A DNA stretch of 9,960 nucleotides from Fibrobacterales bacterium (GCA_025997455.1 BNUP01000079.1:1-9960), one strand, 5' to 3'. Shown: positions 1 through 5,744, counted from the first letter of the stretch. Program-made: numbers and translations. The notes: a model not told the origin generated them from the sequence alone.

Positions 1-1
1 C

Positions 2-925
2 ACGGGTGCAGGTATTGAACGCTATCACGCGGCACAGAATCAGGTGGGATTTTTCTACGAAAAACTTTTGCCTGTGTTAGGCATTCCCGACCTCTACCAT
101 TTATATACGGGGGCGACTTTTCCGCTTGGCGACTGGGGCACTTGGGGCGTGTTTGTAAACTTTATAAGTTTTGGAGAGACGAGTGTTTCGAGTGAACTCA
201 ACCCGGACAAGACGAGTTCTTTCAACAGTTCGGAGGTTGTTGCGGGGCTTAGTTACGGGACTCGTTTGAATAAGAAATGGGGCATTGGTCTCAATTTTAA
301 GTTTTTTTATTCGCGTTTGAGTTCGGGAGCGGCGTTGAATGAACCTGATGCCACCACTGCAAGTTATGCCATAGATATTGGAGTTCTCGGTCGTGATTTG
401 GGATTGAACGGACTCAGGTTCGGTGCGGTTCTCGCGAATATTGGTCCTAATGTTTATTATGTTGATAAGTCTAATGATGACCCGATTCCACTTACTTGGC
501 GTTTTGGATTGTCTTATGATTTGCTGAAAATCACCGACCACAAAATTACGCTTGCCGCAGATTACAGCAGAACGGTGATTTATGAAAATTCAAGAGGTGA
601 GGCACAACCCTTTTATATTTCCGCGTGGAAGGCGTGGTTTTATCCCGATGCTTCGGCAGATGATGACGGTCGTTTTGAAACTTTGAAAAAATCATTTCAA
701 GAGGGAATTGTAAATGCTGGTATTGAGTATGTGTATGCGGGAACGGTTGCGTTGCGTGCGGGATATTTATACGATAAGGTCGGTAAGCGGCAAGAGTTTG
801 ATGTCGGTTTGGGTGTGATGTTGAGCGATATGCTGCAACTCGATATTGCGAGCATACAGAACGCCGGAAATTTAGACGGAGTGCGCGACGGACAGTTGCG
901 GTTTTCGGGATTGTTTAGGTTTTGA
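2..925 (+). CDS. PorV/PorQ-family outer-membrane protein, 5'-truncated by window edge
   Basis: The frame is open from base 2 to the TGA at 923-925 and gives 307 residues; the N-terminus and signal peptide lie before the window. The visible protein shows the alternating hydrophobic/glycine-aromatic pattern of an outer-membrane beta-barrel (for example LNGLRFGAVLANIGPNV and GIEYVYAGTVALRAGYLYD) and ends in the terminal aromatic FRF typical of barrel proteins. The segments GLSYGTRLNKKWGIGLNFK and PLTWRFGLSYDLL, and the YAGTVALRAGY stretch near the C-terminus, match what I know of the PorV/PorQ (UPF0164) family. Members of that family act with type IX secretion in Bacteroidota and also occur in Fibrobacterota. 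A GTG at 44 could be read as a start, but the frame continues upstream with protein-like sequence (GIERYHAAQNQ), so it is internal. The specific role (secretion shuttle or other) is not resolved. Confidence 0.8.
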   Translation, partial: TGAGIERYHAAQNQVGFFYEKLLPVLGIPDLYHLYTGATFPLGDWGTWGVFVNFISFGETSVSSELNPDKTSSFNSSEVVAGLSYGTRLNKKWGIGLNFKFFYSRLSSGAALNEPDATTASYAIDIGVLGRDLGLNGLRFGAVLANIGPNVYYVDKSNDDPIPLTWRFGLSYDLLKITDHKITLAADYSRTVIYENSRGEAQPFYISAWKAWFYPDASADDDGRFETLKKSFQEGIVNAGIEYVYAGTVALRAGYLYDKVGKRQEFDVGLGVMLSDMLQLDIASIQNAGNLDGVRDGQLRFSGLFRF

Positions 926-940
926 GGGAGTTTTTATATT
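911..940 (+). promoter_or_regulatory. Possible sigma-70-type promoter for the toxin-antitoxin pair
   Basis: TTGTTT at 911-916 is followed after 18 nt by TATATT at 935-940. Transcription would start about 7 nt later, just ahead of the AGAGG ribosome-binding site at 947-951 and the ATG at 959. The -35 box is weak and lies inside the end of the preceding gene; the -10 box is good. Confidence 0.35.
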
Positions 941-958
941 TACATTAGAGGTTTATTT

Positions 959-1180
959 ATGGAAAATCTTTTGCAAACAACGCAGGAATATGTTCGGCAC
1001 TTGCCTAAGGACAAGTTGCAGAGTGCCTTTGATTTTGTGAAATTTCTCTATGAACAAGATATGCCGTTGGATGATTTTGATTATGAATTGGCGAAAAATG
1101 CGGATAAAAGCACTGATACTGCGACCGTGTCATTTGATTCTGCGTTAAAAAAATTGGGTCTAAAACATGCCGATTTATAA
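959..1180 (+). CDS. Type II antitoxin, DUF2281-like, of a RelE/ParE pair
   Basis: This 73-residue acidic protein probably neutralises the toxin encoded next to it and represses their shared promoter. The N-terminal part (residues 1-34, core LPKDKLQSAFDFVKFLYEQ) resembles the short DUF2281-type helical domain found in antitoxins. It is followed by an acidic linker and a C-terminal segment, FDSALKKLGLKHADL, which could be the part that wraps the toxin. AGAGG at 947-951 lies 7 nt before the ATG and supports this start. The gene begins 33 bp after the PorV-like stop and overlaps the toxin gene by 14 bp, the usual layout of such pairs. The antitoxin class is a family-level guess; the pairing with the toxin is the stronger evidence. 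Confidence 0.72.
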   Translation: MENLLQTTQEYVRHLPKDKLQSAFDFVKFLYEQDMPLDDFDYELAKNADKSTDTATVSFDSALKKLGLKHADL

Positions 1181-1418
1181 AATAGAATTACGAAATTCTG
1201 CACTAAAATTTTTGAAAACACAAACTGTTAACACACAAAGACGAGTGATGTCTGCAATAAGCGAATTACCAAACTCCTCTAATATAAAGAAAATGAAGGG
1301 TTATGTGAATCGTTACCGCTTGCGTGTTGGTGATATAAGAATTATTTACGATAAATTTGATGATGTGCTTGTAATTGTGGTTGTGGAAATCGGATACAGA
1401 GGCGACATTTACAAGTAA
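1167..1418 (+). CDS. RelE/ParE-family toxin
   Basis: This 83-residue basic protein is predicted to be a RelE/ParE-fold toxin. RelE members cleave mRNA on the ribosome and ParE members poison gyrase; the sequence does not settle which activity applies. The family hallmark is clear: K44 in KKMKG, then YRLRVGDIRIIYD (residues 50-62, with R51, R53 and R58) and the closing strand EIGYRGDIYK (R78, D80, Y82). These positions correspond to the basic and aromatic residues of the RelE active face. Length is normal for the family. The ATG at 1167 lies inside the antitoxin gene (overlap 1167-1180) with no clear ribosome-binding site, so translational coupling is likely. The first stem-loop of the repeat element starts 15 bp after the stop. 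Confidence 0.82.
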   Translation: MPIYKIELRNSALKFLKTQTVNTQRRVMSAISELPNSSNIKKMKGYVNRYRLRVGDIRIIYDKFDDVLVIVVVEIGYRGDIYK

Positions 1419-1432
1419 AATTTGAGATTGTA

Positions 1433-1477
1433 TAGTAGGCTCTGAAGAACTCGTTAAGAGGTCGTCAGAGCCTACTA
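1433..1477. repeat. Stem-loop 1 of the array
   Basis: TAGTAGGCTCTGA at 1433-1445 is perfectly complementary to TCAGAGCCTACTA at 1465-1477: a 13-bp stem with a 19-nt loop. No T-run follows on either side, so it is not a textbook terminator. Confidence 0.9.
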
Positions 1478-1479
1478 AG

Positions 1480-1526
1480 CGACATTGGCAACCGTATTTT
1501 TATTCAAATTTAAGTGGTTGCCGTCG
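1480..1526. repeat. Stem-loop 2 of the array
   Basis: GGCAACC at 1487-1493 pairs with GGTTGCC at 1516-1522, and the outer CGAC at 1480-1483 pairs with GTCG at 1523-1526, leaving a 3-nt bulge (ATT) on the left side. The loop is AT-rich, 22 nt. Confidence 0.75.
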
Positions 1527-1581
1527 TCTCCGAAGAACTCCTTGTTTTATGAGGTAAAATTTTTGGAGAGTTCTTCGGAGA
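1527..1581. repeat. Stem-loop 3 of the array
   Basis: TCTCCGAAGAACTC at 1527-1540 is perfectly complementary to GAGTTCTTCGGAGA at 1568-1581: a 14-bp stem with a 27-nt loop. Its CGAAGAACTC core is shared with the end units of the element. It lies 14 bp beyond the stop of the minus-strand transglycosylase gene. Confidence 0.9.
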
Positions 1582-1595
1582 TTACTATAAAAAAC

Positions 1596-2267
1596 CTAAA
1601 ACATTCCGTTTGTGATTTCGCTGTATGCAGTCATAATACTTTTGTAGTATTTTGTCGGTAGGGCAGAACCTTTTTTCAGGCGGTTGTCGAGATCGCCGAA
1701 ACCGATGTTGTAGGCTGTAAGTGCGTATTGCAGGTTTTGATATTTTGCGATGAGCCGCAACAGGTAGGCGGTGCCGACCATTAAATTTGTTTCGGGGTTA
1801 AATAAATCCTCCGGCGAATTTAGCCGAACTCCAACCGACCGTGCAACTTCTAATGCACTTTCAAATTTTATCTGCATAAGCCCAAGTGCTCCCGATTCTT
1901 CACCTGAAAGAAATGCCCCTCGTGCTTGCGGATTTCCTCTGCTTTCAACCTTTACCACCGATAGAATTAAAATCGGGTCTATTTGATAATCGCGTGAAAT
2001 TTTGAATAAATTTTTTGCAAGTTTTTCTTTCTGTTTCGCCGATAAATTTTTTTTGGTTAAGACATCAAGCCCTTTACAAATTCTTATGTATAAAAGCGTT
2101 TTATCTCCGATGTCGTTAATTTCGTTCAGTTTTACGCGAACCGTTGCGACTTTTTCGTTCAATTCAGAAATTTTTGTGTTTTTTTGGTTATACTCCGCAC
2201 CTGCCGCTATTAAAAACACGACGAAAATTATCCCTGCAATTATCAAATGCAAAATTGATAGGCGCAT
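1596..2267 (-). CDS. Membrane-anchored lytic transglycosylase (SLT domain, family 1-like)
   Basis: This protein is predicted to cleave peptidoglycan between MurNAc and GlcNAc, forming 1,6-anhydroMurNAc, in the periplasm. Residues 5-23 form a hydrophobic segment (signal anchor), residues 28-52 look like a short coiled coil, and residues 85-220 are the SLT domain. The catalytic glutamate is E108 in VVKVESRGNPQA. GLMQI (129-133), NPETNLMVGTAYLL (157-170) and AYNIG (185-189) are the other family motifs. At 223 residues it is a typical compact MltE/Slt-type enzyme. The start codon is preceded by a pyrimidine tract (CTACCTTCCCC then AA) instead of a Shine-Dalgarno, part of a repeat also found before glgE. 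It lies 115 bp downstream of the adaptor gene on the same strand and may be co-transcribed with it. Confidence 0.88.
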   Translation of the reverse strand: MRLSILHLIIAGIIFVVFLIAAGAEYNQKNTKISELNEKVATVRVKLNEINDIGDKTLLYIRICKGLDVLTKKNLSAKQKEKLAKNLFKISRDYQIDPILILSVVKVESRGNPQARGAFLSGEESGALGLMQIKFESALEVARSVGVRLNSPEDLFNPETNLMVGTAYLLRLIAKYQNLQYALTAYNIGFGDLDNRLKKGSALPTKYYKSIMTAYSEITNGMF

Positions 2268-2269
2268 TT

Positions 2270-2323
2270 GGGGAAGGTAGAAAAAGTTGAAAGTGTAAAG
2301 TGAAAAGTTGAAAGTTGGGAGAA
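2270..2323 (-). repeat. Heptamer-based pyrimidine leader repeat, copy 1 (before transglycosylase)
   Basis: Read on the minus strand, the 54-bp unit starts TTCTCCCA, continues with five tandem heptamers of the form ACTTTNN (2315 down to 2281), and ends CTACCTTCCCC two nt before the ATG at 2267. A second 54-bp copy in the same position relative to a start codon is at 3941-3994. Confidence 0.8.
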
Positions 2324-2367
2324 GGGAAACTCGGCGACCACTATAGAAGTTCCCTTTAATAGGCTCT
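2322..2367. repeat. Degenerate palindromic-element ends and a small hairpin downstream of the adaptor gene
   Basis: AAGGGAA at 2322-2328 pairs with TTCCCTT at 2350-2356 (7-bp stem, 21-nt loop). Inside, the minus strand reads TATAGTGGTCGCCGAG (2345 down to 2330), like TATAGTAATCTCCGAA of the 1568-1589 end unit. TAATAGGCTCT at 2357-2367 resembles TAGTAGGCTCT of the 1431 unit. These look like decayed copies of the element; the match is short and uncertain. Confidence 0.4.
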
Positions 2368-2382
2368 TTTAGGTGAATTGTT

Positions 2383-3645
2383 TTACATCCTCGGCGGTCT
2401 GTTTCCGCCGCTTTGGTTGTTTTTGCGTTGCGGCATAAAGGGATTTACCGCTGTATTTTTGGCGGTTTCTTCTGTGATTGCACTCACACCAACGGCAACC
2501 GATTGATTTACTTCCACCCCTTCTAAAATCTGCGTTTTTGTGCCATCGCTTGAACCGATGACCACCCTCTGCTTATACAAAAATCCGTTAGACCCCAAAA
2601 TCCATACACTTCCTCGATTTTGTTTTTTTGACTTTACGCTAAAGCCTTTTTCAATGCCCTTCTCCGCACTTGCTCTCCCTTCCGCGTTTGGAGGCTCGTT
2701 TAATTGAGGGGAATAACCGGGCGTGCTTTCATCGGGCTTAAATTGCAATGCACGAGCGGGAACAGTCGGGACTTGCAAAACCTCTTCAACTATAATGTTG
2801 CAATTTGCGGTCATTCCGGGTAGGAGTTTTTGGTTCGGATTATCTGCTCTGATAATCACCGTATAAGTTACCACATTTGAAGAAATCGTGGGCGAGAGTC
2901 GCACTTCTTGAACCTCACCCGTAAAATTTTCCCCCGAAAAAGCATCTACCGAAAATTCCACCCTTTGCCCCACTTTCACAGAACCGATATCCGCCTCATC
3001 TACATCGGCTTTCACTTCCATATTTCGCAAATCGCGTGCGAGTGTAAAAAGCGTAGGTGCAGAAAGCGAGGCGGCAACCGTTTGCCCTTGCTCAACCGCC
3101 CTGCTCAAAACAATTCCGTCTATTGGACTTTTGATAATGCAGTTCTGCAAATCGAGTTCTGCGGTTTCCAAATTACTCTTTGCAATAATTAAACTGCTCT
3201 GTGCATTTTTATATTTATAATCGGCGTTCTCCAACTCAACGGCAGTTGCTCCGCCTTTTTGAAACAGCGACAAGGTTCTCACATAATTTTTGCGCTGATA
3301 AATTTCTTCGTTTTGTGAAGACTTATACGATGCCCGAACTTGATCTAACCTCGCTTTCGCTTTTTGCGGGTCAATTTCCAAAAGCACCTGCCCGTTCTTT
3401 ACCAACTGATTAAAATCCGCATAAATTTTGCTCACCGTTCCAGAAACCTCAGTCCCAACATCAACTTGGTCTATAGGTTGCAAGCGACCGGTCGCGGTAA
3501 CCGTCTGCACAATATCTCCGAGCGATACAAATGCCGTCTCCAATTTCAAATCCTGTTTTGAATTTTTCATCTTGTAAAAATAAATGCCCCCGCCAACTAT
3601 GGCGAGAATTGCAAGCGCGATTATGACTTTCAAGAGGATTCTCAT
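2383..3645 (-). CDS. MacA/HlyD-family periplasmic adaptor (efflux membrane-fusion protein)
   Basis: This 420-residue protein should link an inner-membrane ABC or RND-type pump to an outer-membrane channel. Residues 4-24 are a signal anchor. Residues 40-75 and 172-203 make up the split biotinyl-lipoyl-like domain (VTATGRLQP, VDVGTEVSGTV, IKSPIDGIVLSRAVEQGQTV). Residues 92-166 form the alpha-helical hairpin. Residues 205-290 form the beta-barrel (KADVDEADIGSVKVGQRVEF, LLPGMTANCNI), and residues 290-390 the membrane-proximal region, interrupted by a 40-45-residue low-complexity insert (about 303-345). The tail is polar and Pro/Asn/Arg-rich. Length and motif order fit MacA-type adaptors. No MacB permease or TolC gene is adjacent: the minus-strand neighbour downstream is a lytic transglycosylase, and upstream is a repeat-filled divergent gap. 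The start (ATG at 3645) has no clear Shine-Dalgarno. Confidence 0.87.
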   Translation of the reverse strand: MRILLKVIIALAILAIVGGGIYFYKMKNSKQDLKLETAFVSLGDIVQTVTATGRLQPIDQVDVGTEVSGTVSKIYADFNQLVKNGQVLLEIDPQKAKARLDQVRASYKSSQNEEIYQRKNYVRTLSLFQKGGATAVELENADYKYKNAQSSLIIAKSNLETAELDLQNCIIKSPIDGIVLSRAVEQGQTVAASLSAPTLFTLARDLRNMEVKADVDEADIGSVKVGQRVEFSVDAFSGENFTGEVQEVRLSPTISSNVVTYTVIIRADNPNQKLLPGMTANCNIIVEEVLQVPTVPARALQFKPDESTPGYSPQLNEPPNAEGRASAEKGIEKGFSVKSKKQNRGSVWILGSNGFLYKQRVVIGSSDGTKTQILEGVEVNQSVAVGVSAITEETAKNTAVNPFMPQRKNNQSGGNRPPRM

Positions 3646-3732
3646 TGTGAGAAATGTAGAAATTTTTGGGCGTTCCCTTGCTTCGCTCGGTCGTGCTAAA
3701 GCACTAACGCAAACTCGGCACTGCCGACATTG

Positions 3733-3762
3733 TTTATACAGATTATCACAATTTTTTTACAA
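3733..3762 (-). promoter_or_regulatory. Candidate promoter for the adaptor gene
   Basis: On the minus strand TTGTAA (3762-3757) is followed after 18 nt by TATAAA (3738-3733), roughly 88 nt before the adaptor ATG. The boxes are plausible in an AT-rich stretch, but the untranslated leader would include two small hairpins. Confidence 0.3.
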
Positions 3763-3764
3763 GT

Positions 3765-3784
3765 GGGCGGCATAAATGCCGCCC
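3765..3784. repeat. GC-rich perfect palindrome
   Basis: GGGCGGCAT (3765-3773) and ATGCCGCCC (3776-3784) are perfectly complementary across a 2-nt centre. The flanks (GT before, CTAC after) resemble the dispersed 'GGCGGC...GCCGCCCCTAC' type of intergenic repeat; only one copy is in the window. Confidence 0.75.
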
Positions 3785-3800
3785 CTACAATTCTCCTCTT

Positions 3801-3840
3801 CCCGGCACCTTGGATACCCGTGTCGGGGCACGAGTATGAC
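3801..3840 (-). repeat. GTCAT hairpin repeat, copy 1
   Basis: Read on the minus strand from 3840 the element begins GTCATACTCGTGCCC. ATACTCGTG (3837-3829) pairs with CACGGGTAT (3822-3814) around the 6-nt loop CCCCGA, with one G-T pair. The first 15 bases are identical to the plus-strand copy at 9891. Confidence 0.75.
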
Positions 3841-3884
3841 AAAATAATCCCAGATTGACAGAAAAGGAATGAATAAGTTAGTCT

Positions 3885-3929
3885 GTCCAGTCGCCCAACG
3901 GCTTGGTGTCCCGTCTGTGCGGGAATGAC
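3885..3929 (-). repeat. GTCAT hairpin repeat, copy 2
   Basis: Read on the minus strand from 3929 it begins GTCATTCCCG. TCCCG (3924-3920) pairs with CGGGA (3913-3909) around the loop CACAGA. GACACCAAGCCG (3910-3899) follows and is identical to 9914-9925 in the plus-strand copy. The right boundary (about 3885) is approximate. Confidence 0.75.
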
Positions 3930-3940
3930 GGGGAAGGGTA

Positions 3941-3994
3941 TTCTCCACTTTCAACTTTACGCTTTTAACTATCAACTTTTTTCTACCTTCCCCC
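3941..3994 (+). repeat. Heptamer-based pyrimidine leader repeat, copy 2 (before glgE)
   Basis: The 54-bp unit starts TTCTCCA, contains five heptamers of the type ACTTTNN with some substitutions (3947-3981), and ends CTACCTTCCCCC three nt before the glgE ATG. Orientation and position relative to the start codon are the same as for the copy at 2270-2323. Confidence 0.8.
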
Positions 3995-3997
3995 ATT

Positions 3998-5731
3998 ATG
4001 TCCGTTCCTTTTCCTTCAAAAAAAGACAACCTCGTTATAGAGGTTCTGCAACCGCTAATTGAACGCGGGAAATATGCAATTCATCGCGAACCGGGAGATA
4101 CCATAACCGTTCAGGCGGATATATTTCGGCACAGTCACGAAAAATTCGATGCCGCGGTGGAATTTAAGCATTCGAACCAAAAGAAATGGGAACGAGTGCC
4201 GATGAAGTTCGTAGATAATGACCTTTGGGAAGGCAGTTTTCAGGTGCAGAAACTCGGCTACTACCAATACAAGATAGTTGCTTGGACTATTGACCCGCCC
4301 GATGTGCCCACGGAGAGCGAAATTTTTGAGGCGCGAGTTGATCCTCTGTTTGCGAGGCAGGGCACTTGGTATGAAATGTGGCCTAAAAGTCAGGGGAAAA
4401 ACCCGAATAAATCGGCTACTTGGGCAGATTGCATTTCGAGGCTCGACTATATAAGTTCACTAGGTTTTGATACGGTTTATCTCGTGCCCATTCACCCTAT
4501 CGGGGAAACCAACCGCAAAGGTGCAAACAACGCATTAAAAGCAAAGCCGGGCGAACCGGGTTGCCCTTATGCCGTGGGAAATAAATTCGGAGGGCATTTT
4601 GCGATAGACCCGGAAATAGGAAAGATGGAAGATTTTGAGGCTTTTGCGGCGGCTTGCAAACAGCGGAATTTACGCTTGGCGATAGATATTGCACTCAATT
4701 GCAGTCCCGACCATCCCTATGTGAAACAGCATCCAGAATGGTATTTTCACGAGAAAGACGGTTCAATTAAATTCGCCGAAAATCCTCCGAAAAAATATGA
4801 GGATATTTATCCATTTGATTATTACAATGAGAATTATCAGGCGTTGTGGCAGGAGATAAAAAAAATAATTCTGTTCTGGGCAGATAAGGGTTTTGAAATT
4901 TTCCGCATAGATAATCCGCACACAAAACCGTTTCCGTTTTGGGAGTGGCTCATCCGTTCGGTTAAAGAAGAACGACCAGAATTGGTGCTGCTCGCAGAGG
5001 CTTTTACCCGCCCGAAGATGATGAAGCGACTCGGAAAAATCGGCTTTGATATGAGTTATACCTATTTTGCGTGGCGTGAGCAGAAGTGGGAGTTGGAGGA
5101 GTATTTTAAGGAACTCACCGCCAAGCCCGTTACCGAATATATGCGCGGAATTTTGTTCCCAACTACACCGGATATTTTCCCCGAATGTTTTAACGGCGCG
5201 AGTCCTGCGATTTTTAAGTTGCGTTATTTTTTGGCGGCAACACTTTCGAGTTTAACTGGTTTGTATAACGGTTATGAACTCTGCGAGAATGAGAAAAATC
5301 CTGCAAAAGAGGAACTTTACAACAGCGAAAAATATCAGTATAAAGTGCACAATTGGGATTCGCGGGTTAATATAAAGGAGTTTGTGCGAAATGTAAATTT
5401 TGCACGAAAGCAGCAGGCGGCTTTGCAGGAGTATGATAATCTCAAATTTCATTTTGCCGAAAATTCCAATATAATCGCTTACAGCAAACGGGATGCGGCG
5501 AACGGAAACACTGTTTTATGCATTGCGAATTTAGATGTGTCGCGCGTGCAAAATTCTTTTATTTATTTGAATTTGGCAGAACTCGGTTTGAGCGACGGTC
5601 AGGGTTACACGGTTCGCGACCTGATTTCGGGAAGCAGTTTTTTGTGGCGCGGCTCAAAAAATTATGTTGAAATTGACCCGTCAAAAGAACCTTGCCATCT
5701 GTTTTTGGTGGAAAATGGGGGCGTGGGGTGA
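3998..5731 (+). CDS. glgE: Alpha-1,4-glucan:maltose-1-phosphate maltosyltransferase (GH13, GlgE)
   Basis: GlgE transfers maltosyl units from alpha-maltose-1-phosphate to the non-reducing end of alpha-1,4-glucan in the cytoplasm. Residues 13-113 are the N-terminal beta-sandwich (IEVLQPLIERGKYAIHREPG); residues 122-475 are the catalytic barrel and the remainder domain C. GlgE signatures are YEMWPKS (125-131), PIHPIGETNRKGANNAL (164-180), CSPDHPYVKQHPEWYF (235-250), AENPPKKYEDIYPFDYY (260-276), FRIDNPHTKPFPFWEWLI (302-319) and LLAEAFTRPK (331-340). The nucleophile should be D305, the acid/base E334 and the third acidic residue D392 in TTPDIF. At 577 residues it is about 80-100 shorter than the actinobacterial enzymes as I recall them. 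The difference falls between residues 113 and 123, where those enzymes carry a helical insert. A pyrimidine-rich repeat, not a Shine-Dalgarno, precedes the ATG. It is the first gene of the plus-strand train. Confidence 0.93.
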   Translation: MSVPFPSKKDNLVIEVLQPLIERGKYAIHREPGDTITVQADIFRHSHEKFDAAVEFKHSNQKKWERVPMKFVDNDLWEGSFQVQKLGYYQYKIVAWTIDPPDVPTESEIFEARVDPLFARQGTWYEMWPKSQGKNPNKSATWADCISRLDYISSLGFDTVYLVPIHPIGETNRKGANNALKAKPGEPGCPYAVGNKFGGHFAIDPEIGKMEDFEAFAAACKQRNLRLAIDIALNCSPDHPYVKQHPEWYFHEKDGSIKFAENPPKKYEDIYPFDYYNENYQALWQEIKKIILFWADKGFEIFRIDNPHTKPFPFWEWLIRSVKEERPELVLLAEAFTRPKMMKRLGKIGFDMSYTYFAWREQKWELEEYFKELTAKPVTEYMRGILFPTTPDIFPECFNGASPAIFKLRYFLAATLSSLTGLYNGYELCENEKNPAKEELYNSEKYQYKVHNWDSRVNIKEFVRNVNFARKQQAALQEYDNLKFHFAENSNIIAYSKRDAANGNTVLCIANLDVSRVQNSFIYLNLAELGLSDGQGYTVRDLISGSSFLWRGSKNYVEIDPSKEPCHLFLVENGGVG

Positions 5732-5744
5732 TTTTTTTGTTATT

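Larger units (their letters stand above)
1431..1589. repeat. MITE-like palindromic element of three abutting stem-loops
   Basis: This 159-bp stretch fills most of the gap between the convergent toxin and transglycosylase genes. Its two ends are imperfect inverted copies of one 22-bp unit: TATAGTAGG then CTCTGAAGAACTC at 1431-1452 (+), and TATAGTAAT then CTCCGAAGAACTC read on the minus strand from 1589 to 1568, 19 of 22 positions identical by eye. Between and including them lie three inverted repeats whose limits nearly touch (1433-1477, 1480-1526, 1527-1581). A further copy of the end unit lies at 9767-9788, so the unit is dispersed. There is no coding potential for a transposase and no clear target-site duplication beyond the TATA-type ends. 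It could be a MITE, a REP/BIME-like element or a 3'-end RNA structure. Confidence 0.7.
3646..3997. other. 352-bp divergent intergenic region made of short repeats
   Basis: The gap between the adaptor (minus) and glgE (plus) has no credible gene. From left to right it holds small hairpins GTGC-TAAA-GCAC (3693-3704) and TCGGCA-C-TGCCGA (3715-3727), a candidate minus-strand promoter (3733-3762), a GC-rich palindrome (3765-3784), two minus-oriented copies of the GTCAT hairpin repeat (3801-3840 and 3885-3929), and the heptamer leader repeat (3941-3994) abutting the glgE start. The one long reading frame across it (minus, 3757-4029) is made of these repeats. Confidence 0.8.

Noticed and set aside
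44..46. GTG as the start of the PorV-like gene
   Set aside because: The frame is open to the window edge with family-like sequence before it, and a PorV-type protein needs a signal peptide, absent after this GTG.
1527..1581. Classical rho-independent terminator for the toxin or small transglycosylase
   Set aside because: The hairpin is strong, but no T-run follows it on either strand and the loop is long; I keep it as part of the repeat element.
3855..3883. TTGACA at 3855-3860 as a glgE promoter
   Set aside because: No acceptable -10 hexamer occurs 16-18 nt downstream.
3801..3929. CRISPR array from the repeated GTCAT units
   Set aside because: Only two units here with divergent sequence, hairpin-type loops and no regular spacers; a third unit lies 6 kb away.
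3757..4029. 90-residue minus-strand reading frame overlapping the glgE start
   Set aside because: It is composed of the palindrome, both GTCAT repeats and the heptamer leader, with no recognisable protein pattern; it is a by-product of repeat DNA.
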